DNA from: Nymphalis io
Taxonomy: Eukaryota; Arthropoda; Insecta; Lepidoptera; Nymphalidae
Direction: 5' to 3'
NCBI RefSeq assembly: GCF_905147045.1
Contig: NC_065894.1
Coordinates: 1,649,501 to 1,713,500, forward strand
DNA length: 64,000 nucleotides
In this document: one piece after another, positions 43,502-54,789 of the stretch
Numbering within the stretch: position 1 is the stretch's first letter
How the letters are laid out: every line of letters begins with the position of its first letter
The notes under the pieces: generated by a model
Seen by the model: the letters and a program-made list of their open reading frames with translations, nothing else
Database searches by the model: none
Told to the model about the DNA's origin: nothing
Translations under genes and position numbers: made by a program

Positions 43502-45698
43502 AATCGAATAAAAGGCACATATTTAGAGATGTTTCAGTGATCAACAGGTTTAATACCGGAAGTGATCACCGCTTGGTTCGAGGCACTCTAAATATCAACT
43601 TAAAAGCCGAAAGATCAAGAATGATGAGGTCTACTCTCCGACCTACCATGCTCCAAGCTGCTCAAGGCTCCGAAAAGTTCCAAATGGAACTTTGAAATCA
43701 ATTCACCGCGTTGGAAACCATAAGCAGCATTGATGAGAGAACCGACACGCTGGTCAAAATACTGCAAAACACATCCCGCAAGTGTTTTCCGCCACAGAGA
43801 AGAGAAAACGCACCAAAACTCTCTGCTGAGACACTCGAGCTCATGAGAAAACGACGAGAACTACCATCGTTTTTGTCAGATAAGGCCTTAAACCGAACAA
43901 TAAAAACGCTGACGCGACGCGATCCCCGACGCTCCAATACCCGTGCCATCAAGGCTGCGATTGAGCAAAATCTGGGATCGAAAGTGTTCGCTCGCTAGTT
44001 TGGAAGGCCGCGTCTGACAAAACTTAAAACTGAAAATGGTGGGGTCGTTACCTCTAGGCCTGAGATTGTCGGAGAAGTAGAGAGGTTTTATGGGCAGTTG
44101 TTCTCTTCAAGATCGGATAAATCCGTGGGAATCAGTATTGATGACCAGCGCGCCCCTCTTATGCGCCATTACTCCGAGGAGCTCCCGGTCGTTGACCAAG
44201 GAGAGATTAGGGCGGCTCTAGAACAGCTTAAAAACAACAAAGCTCCGGGAGATGACGGAATCACAACAGAGTTGCTTAAGGCAGGCGGGACCCCGGTCCT
44301 GAAAGAGCTAGCAAGCCTCTTTAATTCCGTCATCCAACATGGCAAGACCCCGGAAACGTGGAGCGGGAGTGAGGTGGTACTGTTTTTCAAGAAAGGTGAT
44401 AAAACCCTCTTGAAAAACTACAGACCAATCTCCCTCCTGAGTCACGTGTATAAGCTGTTCTCAAGAGTCGTCACGAACCGTCTCGCCAGACGACTTGACG
44501 AGTTCCAGCCCCCAGAGCAAGCCGGCTTTCGATCAGGCTACAGCACCGTGGACCACATCCATACTGTTCGGCAGATTGTGCAGAAGACCGAAGAGTACAA
44601 TCAGCCGCTGTGTATGGCATTTGTGGACTACGAGAAAGCCTTCGACTCCATCGAAACCTGGGCAGTGCTCGGCTCATTGCAGAGATGTCATATCGATTGG
44701 AGATATATCGAGGTACTGAGATGTCTGTACAACGCCGCTACAATGACTGTCCACATCCAGGACTGTAAGACGAAGGCGATCCAACTGCGCAGAGGGGTGA
44801 GACAGGGGGATGTAATATCCCCGAAACTGTTCACCAACGCGTTGGAAGACGTTTTCAAAACGCTGGATTGGACTAGGTATGGAGTCAATGTAAACGGCGA
44901 GTACATCTCACACCTTCAATTTGCCGACGATATCGTCATCATAGCAGAGTCGCTGGAACAATTCACCGAAATGCTGCGTAGCCTAGGCGAGTCTTTCCGG
45001 TGTGTCGGTCTCGGTATGAACTTGGACAAGACCAAGGTCATGTTCAATAGGCATGTCGTGCCGGGATCGGTATACGTCGAGGGGAAACCTCTCGAAGTTG
45101 TTAGTGAATATACCTACCTAGGACAGATAATACAAGTCGGTAGGAACAACTTCGAGAAGGAAGCCGATCGAAGAATTCGCTTGGGATGGGCAGCATTTGG
45201 CAACCTTCGTCAAGTCCTCAAGTCGTCTATACCGCAATGTTTGAAGACGAAAGTCTTCAACCAATGCGTCTTACCTGCCATGACATACGGTGCCGATACG
45301 TGGACACTAACTGCGGGACTAGTCCACAAATTCAAAGTCGCTCAGCGTGCTATGGAGCGAGCTATGCTCGGAGTATCTTTGAAGGATAAGATCAGAAATG
45401 AGATTATCCGGAAAAGAACCGGAGTCACCGACATAGCTTGCAAAATTAGCAGGCTGAAGTGGCAGTGGGCTGGTCACGTATGTCGTAGGACCGATGGCCG
45501 TTGGAGCAGACGAGTCCTAGAGTAGAGACCGCGAATCGGCAAGCGCAGCGTAGGGCGCCCTCCAGCCAGGTGGACCGACGACCTTAAGAAGGTGGCGGGC
45601 ACCAACTGGATGCGGAAGGCGGAGGACAGGGAGCTTTGGCGCACCTTGGGAGAGGCCTATGTTCAGCAGTGGACAACGATTGGCTGTTGATTGATTGA
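43502..45698 (+). mobile_element. RTE-clade non-LTR retrotransposon, 5'-truncated
   Basis: 2.2-kb insertion flanked by the 12-bp repeat TTTAATCTTTTA at 43490-43501 and 45699-45710. It begins inside the endonuclease and ends in the simple repeat (TGAT)n directly after the stop codon (45687-45698), as RTE elements do. Sequence between the ends stays in one reading frame with three stops, so it is a comparatively recent insertion. The GC content is far above the flanks. Confidence 0.93.
43504..45690 (+). pseudogene. RTE ORF2: endonuclease C-terminus, reverse transcriptase, C-terminal domain
   Basis: One frame from 43504 to the TGA at 45688, interrupted by TGA 43693, TAG 43996 and TAG 45523. The start reads SNKRHIFRDVSVINRFNTG, then SDH (43561-43569), the last catalytic motif of apurinic-type endonucleases. 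Reverse transcriptase motifs: NYRPISLLSHVYKLFSRVVT, FVDYEKAFDS (motif A, from 44620), RRGVRQGDVISPKLF (motif B), FADD (catalytic pair, 44920-44931) and YTYLGQIIQ. C-terminal part: QRAMERAMLGVSLKD, RLKWQWAGHVCRRTDGRW and GRPPARWTDDLKKVAGTNW. This C-terminus is what I remember as endonuclease-reverse transcriptase HmRTE of Heliconius. The active-site residues seen are intact; truncation and the stops make the copy inactive. The last stop is probably TGG to TAG. Confidence 0.92.
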
Positions 45699-45779
45699 TT
45701 TAATCTTTTATGCTAGCTTCCATCTGATTAGATCTATAAATCAATCTGTTTTTGGAATTTTATACTTTTGTTCTAAAAG

Positions 45780-45820
45780 TAATGTCGCCGACGCCGATCT
45801 GCTGCGCACGCTCGTCGGCG
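45780..45820 (+). other. Candidate host micro-exon (41 bp)
   Basis: A GC-rich 41-bp segment in AT-rich flanks, preceded by TTTTATACTTTTGTTCTAAAAG (pyrimidine-rich with AG at 45778-45779, stated here as the bases 45758-45779) and followed by GTGAGT (45821-45826). One frame reads NVADADLLRTLVG, with 11 of 13 codons ending in G or C, typical of coding sequence in Lepidoptera. A second frame, MSPTPICCARSSA, is also open. The gene is not recognised. It lies 70 bp after the RTE element's right duplication. If real, the gene runs on the plus strand and its other exons are outside or unrecognised here. Confidence 0.4.
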
Positions 45821-45826
45821 GTGAGT

Positions 45827-47788
45827 ACTAGCTCTCGCTGACGGTATCAATTTTCACGTCGGTCAATATGTAAAACCTCTAAATCTCAAGATATAAATCC
45901 CGTAATGTAAAAAAAATATCAAAATACAAATATGTTAGGATTTAAACTATGTAAAAATAACATACTAATCGCATTTACGAATTCAATGAAAAATAAAGTT
46001 TCTTGAACCCGAACTCGAATTTGCTGAATGGGATAAAACTAAATCAATTAGTGCTATTATTGCACTTTAGAAATCTTTAGAAAACGACAAAAATATTTGT
46101 AAGTAAATATCTTAACAGTTTTGTAGATAAGTGTTTGTCTCAACTGTATAATAATCATTGTATTGCTATTTACAAATAATTCTACAAGCTTTAACGAGCA
46201 GTCAATCGTATAAATAAGTTATTTGGATGTTGTGATTTTTAGGAACGTCAACATTAGAATAAAAACACTAGGGCGAATATTGCGCTAAAAATGCTTCCAA
46301 AATAATATTCGATTTTCATTTATTCGTGGTTATAATAATACTTCAAAGATGTTTCTTCTGCCGAACAAAGATATATATATATCATAATCATAATATGATG
46401 GTCATAACGAGGCCATAAAGATTTGTTAATAACGAATAGAAAATAATAAGATTTAATTTTGAAAACAATTTTACAAGTATTTCATTGTAAATAATTCTTA
46501 TGAAATACATAACTTAGAAGTATTTATTAATTTTATGACTTGTTGACCGTATTCCTTCGATGTTGATATCAGAGATTCTCACTAAGCAAGTTGCTTAGAA
46601 ATTATTGGCGCTTACTATATTGTAAAGGTAGAGATTCTTGGTAAACCTGCATAAGTCAGAAGAAACTCCGCTGTAGAATAAGTTAAATTATTATTTCCAT
46701 ATGAAAAGTGTTTTTTTTTGTTACTCACCTTATTTTTCAAGTTAAGCTTAATTTGGAAATATAAGAGTACAGTTTTAAGATCGAATATTCGTGCGTCGTA
46801 TGTTTTTATAATTTTTAAGTGCTACGTTTATAATGAAAAAAAAATCTAACGTGTACTGAATGAGTTGAACGCTGTTTAATAATTTAAATTAACTAACATA
46901 TTTGTTTAAGTTTTGCAGTATTAGAGAATAAATAAATAAAAAAAGGAGTTTATTGTATTCATTAATGTAAAATTATTTTAAAAAACGCGTTCAATTTAAA
47001 ACGACGAATTTAATGGCACAATACTGTCTTGTATATTTCAAATTCAGTCCGTTCGTGACGCACTGGTTCTTTCGTGAGCCACCAAGTGGAAAAATGAATT
47101 ATTCTTCCAATTTATCGGATAGCCCCGCCTCGGGTCGAGTGCCTCTATTTAGTCGATTTCGACGTTACGGATGCATCGAATTAATTTGAAGGTTGATGCA
47201 GACATGAGACAGTCGAAGTGATATTTAAAGACTACGGTATTCCATTTTTTCAAAAATCTTCAAGAATAATGTTTTCGCTTATATTGTTTTAGAAATAATT
47301 TTTGATAATGAAGATTATTTTATTGCAAACAAACAAAATATCCTTTTTTTGACCAATCATGTTAAGTTAAATTAAACGATGCAATACAAATCCTTTTTGT
47401 GTACAGCAATAAAGCAATGAAACAGAAAAATACCGCACGCAACTCAGAACTACTCTTTGGCTACAAAATTACAAGTTGAAAGTTCAAAAGCTTAATAATT
47501 TGTAAACAAATTTCTTTATACACACTTATATATTTAATTGTGTCATGAAATAAATCTACATAGAATCCTGTGTACTTAAACTAACAACTGTTTCGTCCCG
47601 CATAATGGGAAGCTGTAGACCACAGATGACCCCAGAACATTTCATTTATTCTCATCCCATTCATTAAATAGATTAGAGTATATTCTCCTTATTTGATCTA
47701 AGAAGTTGTCGTTATTTTTACTATACAAATACATAAGTACTTTATGTACTTCATAAGCTTTGAATTTATGTATATATTCCGATTTAAT
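45827..47788. other. AT-rich non-coding stretch with one GC-richer island
   Basis: No repeat or coding frame. 47035-47225 (CCGTTCGTGACGCACTGG, AGCCCCGCCTCGGGTCGAG, GACGTTACGGATGCATCG) is CpG-containing and matches nothing else in the window, so it could be a conserved non-coding element. Confidence 0.4.
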
Positions 47789-48010
47789 TTTGCTGCAGAT
47801 CGCGAAACCTTAGGTTTTTCTGAACTAAATTTTTCTGTCAAGATATTTTGAGTTGCAGCCTGACTTTTGGTTGGTCTTGCGCTTGAACTTACTTCGACCG
47901 CATTGTATTGCCGTCCCATTGGATTATAAGAGTAAGAGAATAAAGTTTTCTCTTGTGTTTGTTTTGTACTTAAGAACTATAATGTATCTTGCGCTGTTGA
48001 AAATGACGTT
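47789..48010 (+). repeat. SINE C, degraded
   Basis: CTGCAGATCGCGAAACCTTA, GGTTGGTCTTGCGCTTGAAC, ATTGTATTGCCGTCCCATTG, GATTATAAGAGTAAGAGAAT and AATGTATCTTGCGCTGTTGA match the family order. The head and the (ATT)n tail are missing. Confidence 0.68.
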
Positions 48011-48785
48011 CATAAACTTACTTAAATCCGTACCACACACTATGGACTAAAGTAACACTCACTATTTGGTGGCCCTTTGCAATATGGAAATAAAAAATAC
48101 AATTAAAACCAAAAAAAAAAAATATATCAGTAGTACGAATTCATTGACAAATAATAATTAATGTTATCGACAATTCTGGTGCCTGCTTTGTTCTCCGGTA
48201 ATTGATGGTACACCTTAATACCACCTAATAAGTTCGTATGTTTGGATTTTTTTTGTTAATAAATAAATATATTTGCTCAATACTAGATGCATTTTAATGC
48301 ATAATTTTTAAATAAGACAAGAGTTGCAAGTTTGGGGCGGTACTATTTCATTTATCAATTATTTAATCGGCAAACATCTTTGCATTGCTTTGTACTGGTC
48401 GAGAGTGACTGAGTCAGTGAAATCATTAGAGATGTAGTTTATTAGATTCTATGAAATGGCATTAATATCGCTTTGAAGTTTAAAGGAAAAAGGTAAAAGT
48501 GGCTTATACTGCTTGCAGTGCCATGATATAGTTTTTATTTTAGTAATGACTAGTTTCTTCCTGCGGCTCCTCCCACGTTGATGCAAACTTGCATGATGAT
48601 CGGTTCATTAGTTAAGGCATACAAACATAAAAAAAAACAATTATGTAAATGAACAAACAATTAAAAGCGTATTGCCAATTGCTTTAGCAAACGAGAATGA
48701 ACCATGCACATGACCACATGCTTTAGCTGAGCAGTGATGCACTCTCGTTGCTTAAGTAATCTTGTTTGTCATTTTGTCCTACCAG
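48011..48785. other. AT-rich non-coding stretch
   Basis: No gene or repeat recognised. A short GC-richer phrase near 48558-48600 (CTGCGGCTCCTCCCACGTTG) is isolated. Confidence 0.4.
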
Positions 48786-49050
48786 GATATGCAAGCGCGT
48801 CTAGGTAGGTAGCACCCACTCATCAGATATTCTACCGCAAAACAACAGCACTTGGTATTGTTGTGATCCAGTTTAAAGGGTGAGTGAGCCAGTGTAATTA
48901 CAGGCACAAGAGACATCACATCTTAGTTCCCAAGGTTGGTGGCGCATTGGTAATGCAAGCGATGATTAACATTTCTTATAATGTCTATGGGCGTTGGTAA
49001 CCACTTACCATCAGGTGGCCAATATGCTCGTCCGCCTACCTGTACTATAA
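48786..49050 (+). repeat. Repeat B, nearly full-length
   Basis: Runs from GGATATGCAAGCGCGTCTAG through TTGTGATCCAGTTTAAAGGG and CAGGCACAAGAGACATCACA to CCACTTACCATCAGGTGGCC and TACTATAAATAAAA. Confidence 0.9.
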
Positions 49051-49111
49051 ATAAAAGTGAAATAAATTTTGTTATTGATTTCAATTTTGATTATGTATGT
49101 ATCCGAGTTTA

Positions 49112-49295
49112 CCATGTGAGTGAGCCAGTGTAATTACAGGCACAAGAGACATCACATCTTAGTTCCCAAGGTTGGTGGCGCATTGGCGATTTAAACGATG
49201 GTTAACATTTCTTACAATGCCAATGTCTATTGGCGTTGGTGACCACGTAACATCAGGTGGATCAATATACTCGTCCGCCTACCTATACTAAAAAA
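49112..49295 (+). repeat. Repeat B, second copy in tandem orientation
   Basis: Starts at GTGAGTGAGCCAGTGTAATT and shares with the copy just upstream about 70 identical bases, including the rare variant CACAAGAGACATCACATC. It ends at TCGTCCGCCTACCTATAC and an A-run. The shared variant suggests local duplication or the same source element. Confidence 0.88.
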
Positions 49296-49749
49296 ATACG
49301 GATGGGATTTTTTTATATACAATCTGAAAATGAGAAGGTAAGAATGATTTAAAACGTATTTTAAACTAAAGTCGCTTAGCATTATTAAGTTAAATCCAAA
49401 TAATATTGTTTATTAAATTATTTTTGTGTTGACTGGCGTAATATGCGTTCAAGCTATTTATAAAATATATTTAGCCAGCCTGTTAACAATGTCGGAGAGT
49501 CGTAATTCCGTTTTTTTTCAGAACTTTCAAAACAATGACAGATATACCAACACTCTGCGTGAGGAATTTGTTGAAAAATATGGTAGCTGGTTTTTTAAAA
49601 CGTAAATGCTTACTATTTGCTAATGCTTATTATTTTAAAGAAACATTGAAATTGTGAATAAAATTTTCGTATAGTCATATTAAAAACAAATTGCATATTT
49701 AAATGGGTTGTATAAAATCAAATTTCTAAATTATTTTGTATTTATTAAC
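49296..49749. other. AT-rich non-coding stretch
   Basis: No gene or repeat recognised. Confidence 0.4.
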
Positions 49750-49942
49750 TATTGCGTTCCGGTTTGAAGGGTGAGTGAGCCAGTGTTATCGTCTACATAA
49801 GAGACATTTGAACTCCCACGATCCCACAATGGTGTAGTAAGGAATTGTGACTATTTCTTACAATACCAATATCTATGGAAAGTGTGAACCACTTATCATT
49901 AGGTGGCCCATTTGCTAGTCTGCCTATTTATGCTAAAAAAAA
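49750..49942 (+). repeat. Repeat B, 3' part, diverged
   Basis: ATTGCGTTCCGGTTTGAAGG, CACTTATCATTAGGTGGCCC and ATTTGCTAGTCTGCCTATTT, then an A-run, match the family. The central region is strongly altered. Confidence 0.78.
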
Positions 49943-50379
49943 ACATTAACAAAAAGCAATGTAACGAAAATAAAGTCGTTATATTGTATTTACGTAGACT
50001 GTACTAAAGACCGCGGTCTATTCGAATCATCGCCTCTACAACAACAACAGGCAACAACAAAAACAAGTACTACAAACTTTCAATCACTAATTGGCTTAAA
50101 ATAATCAATGTTATCGTTGGTTGGCTGTTCAAGATGATTACGCCATATAAAAAATAATGAGAAATAATATAAGTTAATACAAGATTTTCACATTAAATAA
50201 ATTCAAAAATTTTGTTCTCAAATAAATTCCAATTAATTATAATTATTTTATAACTGTCCATCCTAATTGCTAATACGTCTTCGAGTTTGTCATGAAGATA
50301 TAAATTTACAAACGCATGTTCTTAAAAATTAACGAAATTACTATAAATAAATATGCTCACTCTAAGTACAATAACAGCT
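49943..50379. other. Non-coding stretch
   Basis: A CAACAA-rich patch lies at 50035-50075. Otherwise AT-rich without features. Confidence 0.4.
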
Positions 50380-50600
50380 GAGATGGTCGATATTAACCAA
50401 AAATTGCGGGTTCAAACCCGGGCAGACAAAATTGAATTTTCATGTGCTTAATTTATGTAGGTAAATGTGAAATCATCGTGAGAAAATCTGATAATGTGTT
50501 GGATGAAAATTTATTACATGAAAACAGCATGATAAAATATGTTACAAGCCTTCTTCTCAAAAATGGAGAAGAGAACTCAGTTAAGCTGTTGGTCATTTGC
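50380..50600 (+). repeat. SINE A, degraded
   Basis: GCTGAGATGGTCGATATTAA (part of the A box side deleted), B box GGTTCAAACCC, TTTTCATGTGCTTAATTTAT and TGGAGAAGAGAACTCAGTTA give the family order. The body is highly diverged. Confidence 0.72.
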
Positions 50601-50639
50601 CGGCATTCACTTTAAATATAAAATGAGCTCTTTTATGAC

Positions 50640-50765
50640 TATTGGTCCGTGCAAGCCCGTTTAGGTAGTTGCACCCATTTATCACTTATTCAATCAAACA
50701 TCAGTACCATAATGGGCGAGCCAGAGTTATTACAGGAACATGACGTAATATCTCAAGTTTCGTTC
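50640..50765 (+). repeat. Repeat B fragment, degraded
   Basis: GGTCCGTGCAAGCCCGTTTA, GGTAGTTGCACCCATTTATC, GGCGAGCCAGAGTTATTACA and CGTAATATCTCAAGTTTCGT follow the order of the repeat B 5' half. Confidence 0.6.
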
Positions 50766-52812
50766 ACACGCATTTCCTGACTACGCTATTAAAATTACAG
50801 TCAGAATTTAACAAAAGACGGAATACGAAACGGTTCCCGTAAAGTAAGTTCACGCAAATCAATACGTGCATACCTCATTATGTTTTCCGAACTGGTGGAA
50901 CTCGCTTCCAATAGCAGAGTGGTTTTATTAATGTCGTATTTTTTTGCTTCTGGTGAAACCAGATAAACTAGTTGTCCAGTAGATTTTCGTAATATTATTT
51001 ACAGATCGATACACATAATATAATAACATCTTCTATCTGTAGAACTTTTTGTAGTACTTTTTGAAGTAAGGCCGTGCAAATCGAAAACTGCAGCCCAATC
51101 ACCAGCAGGTCACAAGCTGATTTTTACATTTGAAAAGTAAGACGGACTTAAAAAATATTTTAGTATAAAATTATTGGTTTAAATGTTTGTGATACAAAGG
51201 TTTTAGTAACTCCTTATCTTCCTCACAGTCGGTTAATGGAGTTTAATTCAGCCTTGCCCTTATGTTAATTTGAACGGTTCTTCGGCCAACGCCGCTCATT
51301 GAATTTATTTCATTCGCTTGATTGTAAATTGAAAATTTATTTGCAATGCAAATTGTAATATCTCTTCGATTCAGAAGATAACGTCGTTATATTTTGGGTT
51401 ACAAAATCGATATTGAATTTTTCGTCTTTTACACAATATCATAATTATATTTAGTACGTTATATATGTATACGCGAAACACCACTCGTCACAAGATCTTC
51501 TAAACTAACCGCCCGATTGACTTGAAATTTATCACAAGTACTCCTTCGCCGACGCAAACGCTTTACACAAATCCTATCCAAAACACATTTTTTCTTCTTA
51601 ACTACCAGTGTGAAGCTGGGACGATTAACTAGTATTAAAATACAATTTCTGTACTGCCTTATCATTGTTTATGTCAAATGCCTTTCAGAAGTTTAATTGC
51701 CAAGCCACTAATATACTTTATGTATGAAATATTATTTTATTTCTTTCTAACTAGGAATAAGTTTCGAGTTTTAATAGTTTTAAATTAAAATATTTGTACC
51801 AAAGATTTCTAAGTTTTATTATTTTGACAGAGATTAAGTGGAATAAAACCATTTAACTTTAGACCAGTTCCAAAAATGATGAAGCATTTTTTCAGTTACA
51901 GAGATCTACTTCCCCTACTTTGAAATATATATTGTAGTTCAGACTGAAATTCTTCAGAAGTGGACTATTTTTCGTCTCTTTTCAAATTATAAATCATATC
52001 TACAACCAACAATTTAATATAGCAAAACGCATACAAGAATTTAATTTCGAAAGAAATTTGATACTTTTTTTGTAAAAATTGAAACTTTGTAGCAAAGAAC
52101 GGGAATGCAATGAAAAATATAAGCATAAATTTTATTACACCAAACCAGAAAGTTAAAGCAGAAATTAGGTATGCAGAGTCGGTAGACACCAGACAATTTA
52201 ATTACAACTGACTGACAACGGTTGACATCTTTAGTCTCACTGTGGTCTCACATTTGTATGCAATATAAAAAAAAAAAAAAGAAATATGCTTTAATAACGT
52301 ATTAACTTACACACAAACACGAATTCACAATTCCTTCACTCAAGATAGACATTACTTATTATAACCAAAGTAAAATATCAACTACATAGAAGTACCAGCA
52401 AAAGAAATAAAGCGTTTTCTTTAATTTTGTAATTGGCTACAATTTTCAATATGATAAAGACATGCCCAGAAGGCGATTCTTTTATTGCCGACTTCATTTC
52501 TTGACAAATAAACAGAATTTTCTATCAAAGAAATAAACATAATTTTTTTGTACGCAACACAGTATAAAAAACGAGATGTTATTAAAATATATCCAGTGAT
52601 GAGTAAATAGACAGCCTTTTTATTAATTAAACTTTTACAAGAACAGAAGTTTCCCTCAAGTTTTACTTATATAAACGTTGCACTTAAATTTGTCCCTTGT
52701 GTTTCATTTGTTTTACTATTGTGGAAGAATACCTACGTATTTCCACTAAGGGTTTATTTTCAATATTTTCAGATTTCTTCATAATGTTTTCGATAATATT
52801 TTACTTTGTTTT
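50766..52812. other. Non-coding stretch with a dispersed-repeat terminus
   Basis: 51480-51635 resembles the end of a common lepidopteran repeat (AACCGCCCGATTGACTTGAA, GTGTGAAGCTGGGACGATTA followed by ACTAGTA). 51215-51345 is non-repetitive and slightly GC-richer. Frames of 68-74 codons here have no recognisable product. Confidence 0.4.
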
Positions 52813-53262
52813 AGGGCTTTGTGTGAGCCCGCCTGGGTAGGTACCACTCACACATCATCTATTTTACCGCCAAACATCAATACTTAGTATTGTTGTGTTA
52901 GGGTTGGAAGGGTGAGTGAGCCAGTGTTGCTACAGGCACAAGAGATATAACATCTTAGTTTTCAAGGTGGTGTATTACGGTGTATGTTTCTTACAGTAAC
53001 AGCCTGTTAATGTCCCACTGCCGGGCTAAGGCCTCCTCTCCCTTTTTGAGGAGAAGGTTTAGAGCTTATTCCACCACGCTGCAGGTTTCCTCGCGATATT
53101 TTCCTTCACCCTCAAGCACGAGATGAATTATAATCACAAATTAAGCACATGAAAATTCAGTGGTGCTTGCCCGGGTTCGAACCCACGATCATCGATTAAG
53201 ATTCACGCGTTCTAACCACTGGGCCATCTCGGCTTATCTGTATGTTTCTTACAATGTGTAAA
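52813..53262 (+). repeat. Repeat B interrupted by a SINE A insertion
   Basis: Left part 52813-52995: GGGCTTTGTGTGAGCCCGCC, GGGTTGGAAGGGTGAGTGAG, TATAACATCTTAGTTTTCAA, TGTATGTTTCTTACA. The right remnant starts with the repeated TGTATGTTTCTTACA at 53239 and fades after AATGTG. The remaining 3' end is not present. Confidence 0.85.
52996..53238 (-). repeat. SINE A with a perfect 15-bp TSD, inside repeat B
   Basis: Minus-strand copy: the tail CAGCCTGTTAATGTCCCACT, the head CGCGTTCTAACCACTGGGCC and ATCTCGGCT, B box complement GGGTTCGAACCC. An internal deletion removes the CCAATGCGGGTTGG to AATTTC part. The duplication TGTATGTTTCTTACA is exact (52981-52995 and 53239-53253). Confidence 0.92.
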
Positions 53263-53366
53263 TTTTATGTATAAAACTATAAGTTCTGAGAGTGAGAACA
53301 TCCCTATCGTACGGTGTCTAGGTATAGCCAACGTATTATTAATAGTTAATCGAGGTAAATTACGTG

Positions 53367-54042
53367 TAGTGCGGGGATATCGCATGATATCCTACGAGGC
53401 GGCAACCGTCCTAGCGCGCTTTCCGCCCTTGGATATTCTGGTGGATATGGATGCGAGGGTCTACCAACAGACCCGCATCCTCCGCCAGAACAGTGAAAGC
53501 GCGCCCACTTCGAGTACGCTCGAGGCGTTGAAGCGGCAGGAACATCGGAGGGCTCTTGCGACGTGGCGTGACCGTCTCTGTGAAGAACGGTACGCACGCA
53601 AACGCGTCGTTGGAGTCATACTGCCAGCCTTCGAAGCCTGAATGAGACGAAAGCGACGAGTCACCTACGACTTACGCAGGTAATGACCGGTCACGGTTGT
53701 TTTGGAGAATACCTGTGTAAGATCGGACGCGAATCGACGGCGATGTGTCATCACTGTGGCGCGGACCGGGACACCGCTCAGCATACGTTGGAGGTGTGCC
53801 CCGCGTGGAGTGCGGAGAGGGAGATCCTGGTCCGTGAAGTCGGACAAGACCTGTCCCTGCGAGCAATCGTGTCGGCGATGCTTCGCAGGGAATCAGCGTG
53901 AAGGGCCGTAGCCTTCTTCTGTAAGACCGTCATGGTCCAGAAGAAGAAGGCGGAGCGGGAACAGAAAAGGGCTGATCCTGCTCGGCGAAGACAACGTCGG
54001 CGTCGTCCCGGCCCTCCCACAGCCCCGACGCCCGGGGCATAA
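53367..54042 (+). pseudogene. R1-clade ORF2 C-terminus with CCHC finger
   Basis: The first part (to 53641) reads GYRMISYEAATVLARFPPLD, then LEALKRQEHRRALATWRDRL and a TGA at 53639 where the family has Trp. A single-base loss near 53674 shifts the frame within the stretch related to TYDLTQVMTGHG. The second part has MTGHGCFGEYLCKIGRES and the zinc finger CHHCGADRDTAQHTLEVC (C-x2-C-x8-H-x4-C), then a TGA at 53899, again where Trp is likely, and an Arg/Lys-rich end to TAA 54040. In intact elements this finger-bearing tail follows the reverse transcriptase and probably binds nucleic acid. Non-functional here. Confidence 0.88.
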
Positions 54043-54393
54043 AAGATAAGGCGTAACCCTGGGGTCGTGGATGCGTGAGGTGGGGGCCTCGCGCGTCTCA
54101 TTTCAGACGGACGACGGCAACCGGGATGGCCTCGCGCTGCCGTACGCACTAGCGAGGAGTGCTGGGGGGCGGGATTACCTTTGCCCCCTGAGGAGAGCTC
54201 CACCGAGCCACGAGCGGAGCAAAGCACGGGAGAAGCCGCGGATGCGTTATATTTACACCATCCCGCAGCCTCTCCGATCCGTGCCGAGGACGGCCATCGC
54301 AGTGGTTTTAGTGAGTAAGAATCCCACATAACCCAGTTCCCCCCCATGGGAGTTGGGTACCTTACTGAAAGTTTCCACGACGTCAAAAAAGAA
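53367..54393 (+). mobile_element. R1-clade LINE, 5'-truncated, with TSD
   Basis: 1.03-kb GC-rich insertion bounded by AGGTAAATTACGTG at 53353-53366 and 54394-54407. It contains the ORF2 C-terminus (53367-54042) and about 350 bp of 3' untranslated region (with CAGCCTCTCCGATCCGTGCC and GTGGTTTTAGTGAGTAAGAA), ending in A-rich sequence (CAAAAAAGAA). The flanks are not rDNA-like or telomeric by eye. Confidence 0.87.
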
Positions 54394-54531
54394 AGGTAAA
54401 TTACGTGACACGTGATATATATATAATAAATAAATATATAAAACAATACACAAGACATATACACAGAATTTCTTACGAATGACATCACAATTCAATTTGC
54501 TTAAAGTATGTACGTGGAAATTGTAAGTATA

Positions 54532-54735
54532 TTCCACGCTGTTCCAATGCTGGCGGGATAGAAGATATATGTTGCGGAATTTCACCAGGCACATGCAGGT
54601 TTCCTCGCGATATTCTCCTTTATGCCGGGCCAGTGATTAATTATAAACACTGATTAAGCTCACGAAAACTCCGTGGTGCTTATACCGGTTTGAACGCACG
54701 TTTGGTTAAGGTTTACGTATTCTATTAAATAAATA
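54532..54735 (-). repeat. SINE A-like variant
   Basis: TTCCACGCTGTTCCAATGCT, GTTGCGGAATTTCACCAGGC, ACATGCAGGTTTCCTCGCGA and GTGCTTATACCGGTTTGAAC follow the SINE A order with many changes. A different subfamily or an old copy. Confidence 0.65.
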
Positions 54736-54789
54736 TAATAAGCTTATATACACATTGATAATTAACATACTCATTATACAATTGATAAA

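Noticed and set aside
54071..54488. Frames of 86-236 codons in the R1-clade 3' region
   Set aside because: They lie in GC-rich untranslated LINE sequence, where stops are rare; no protein similarity recognised.
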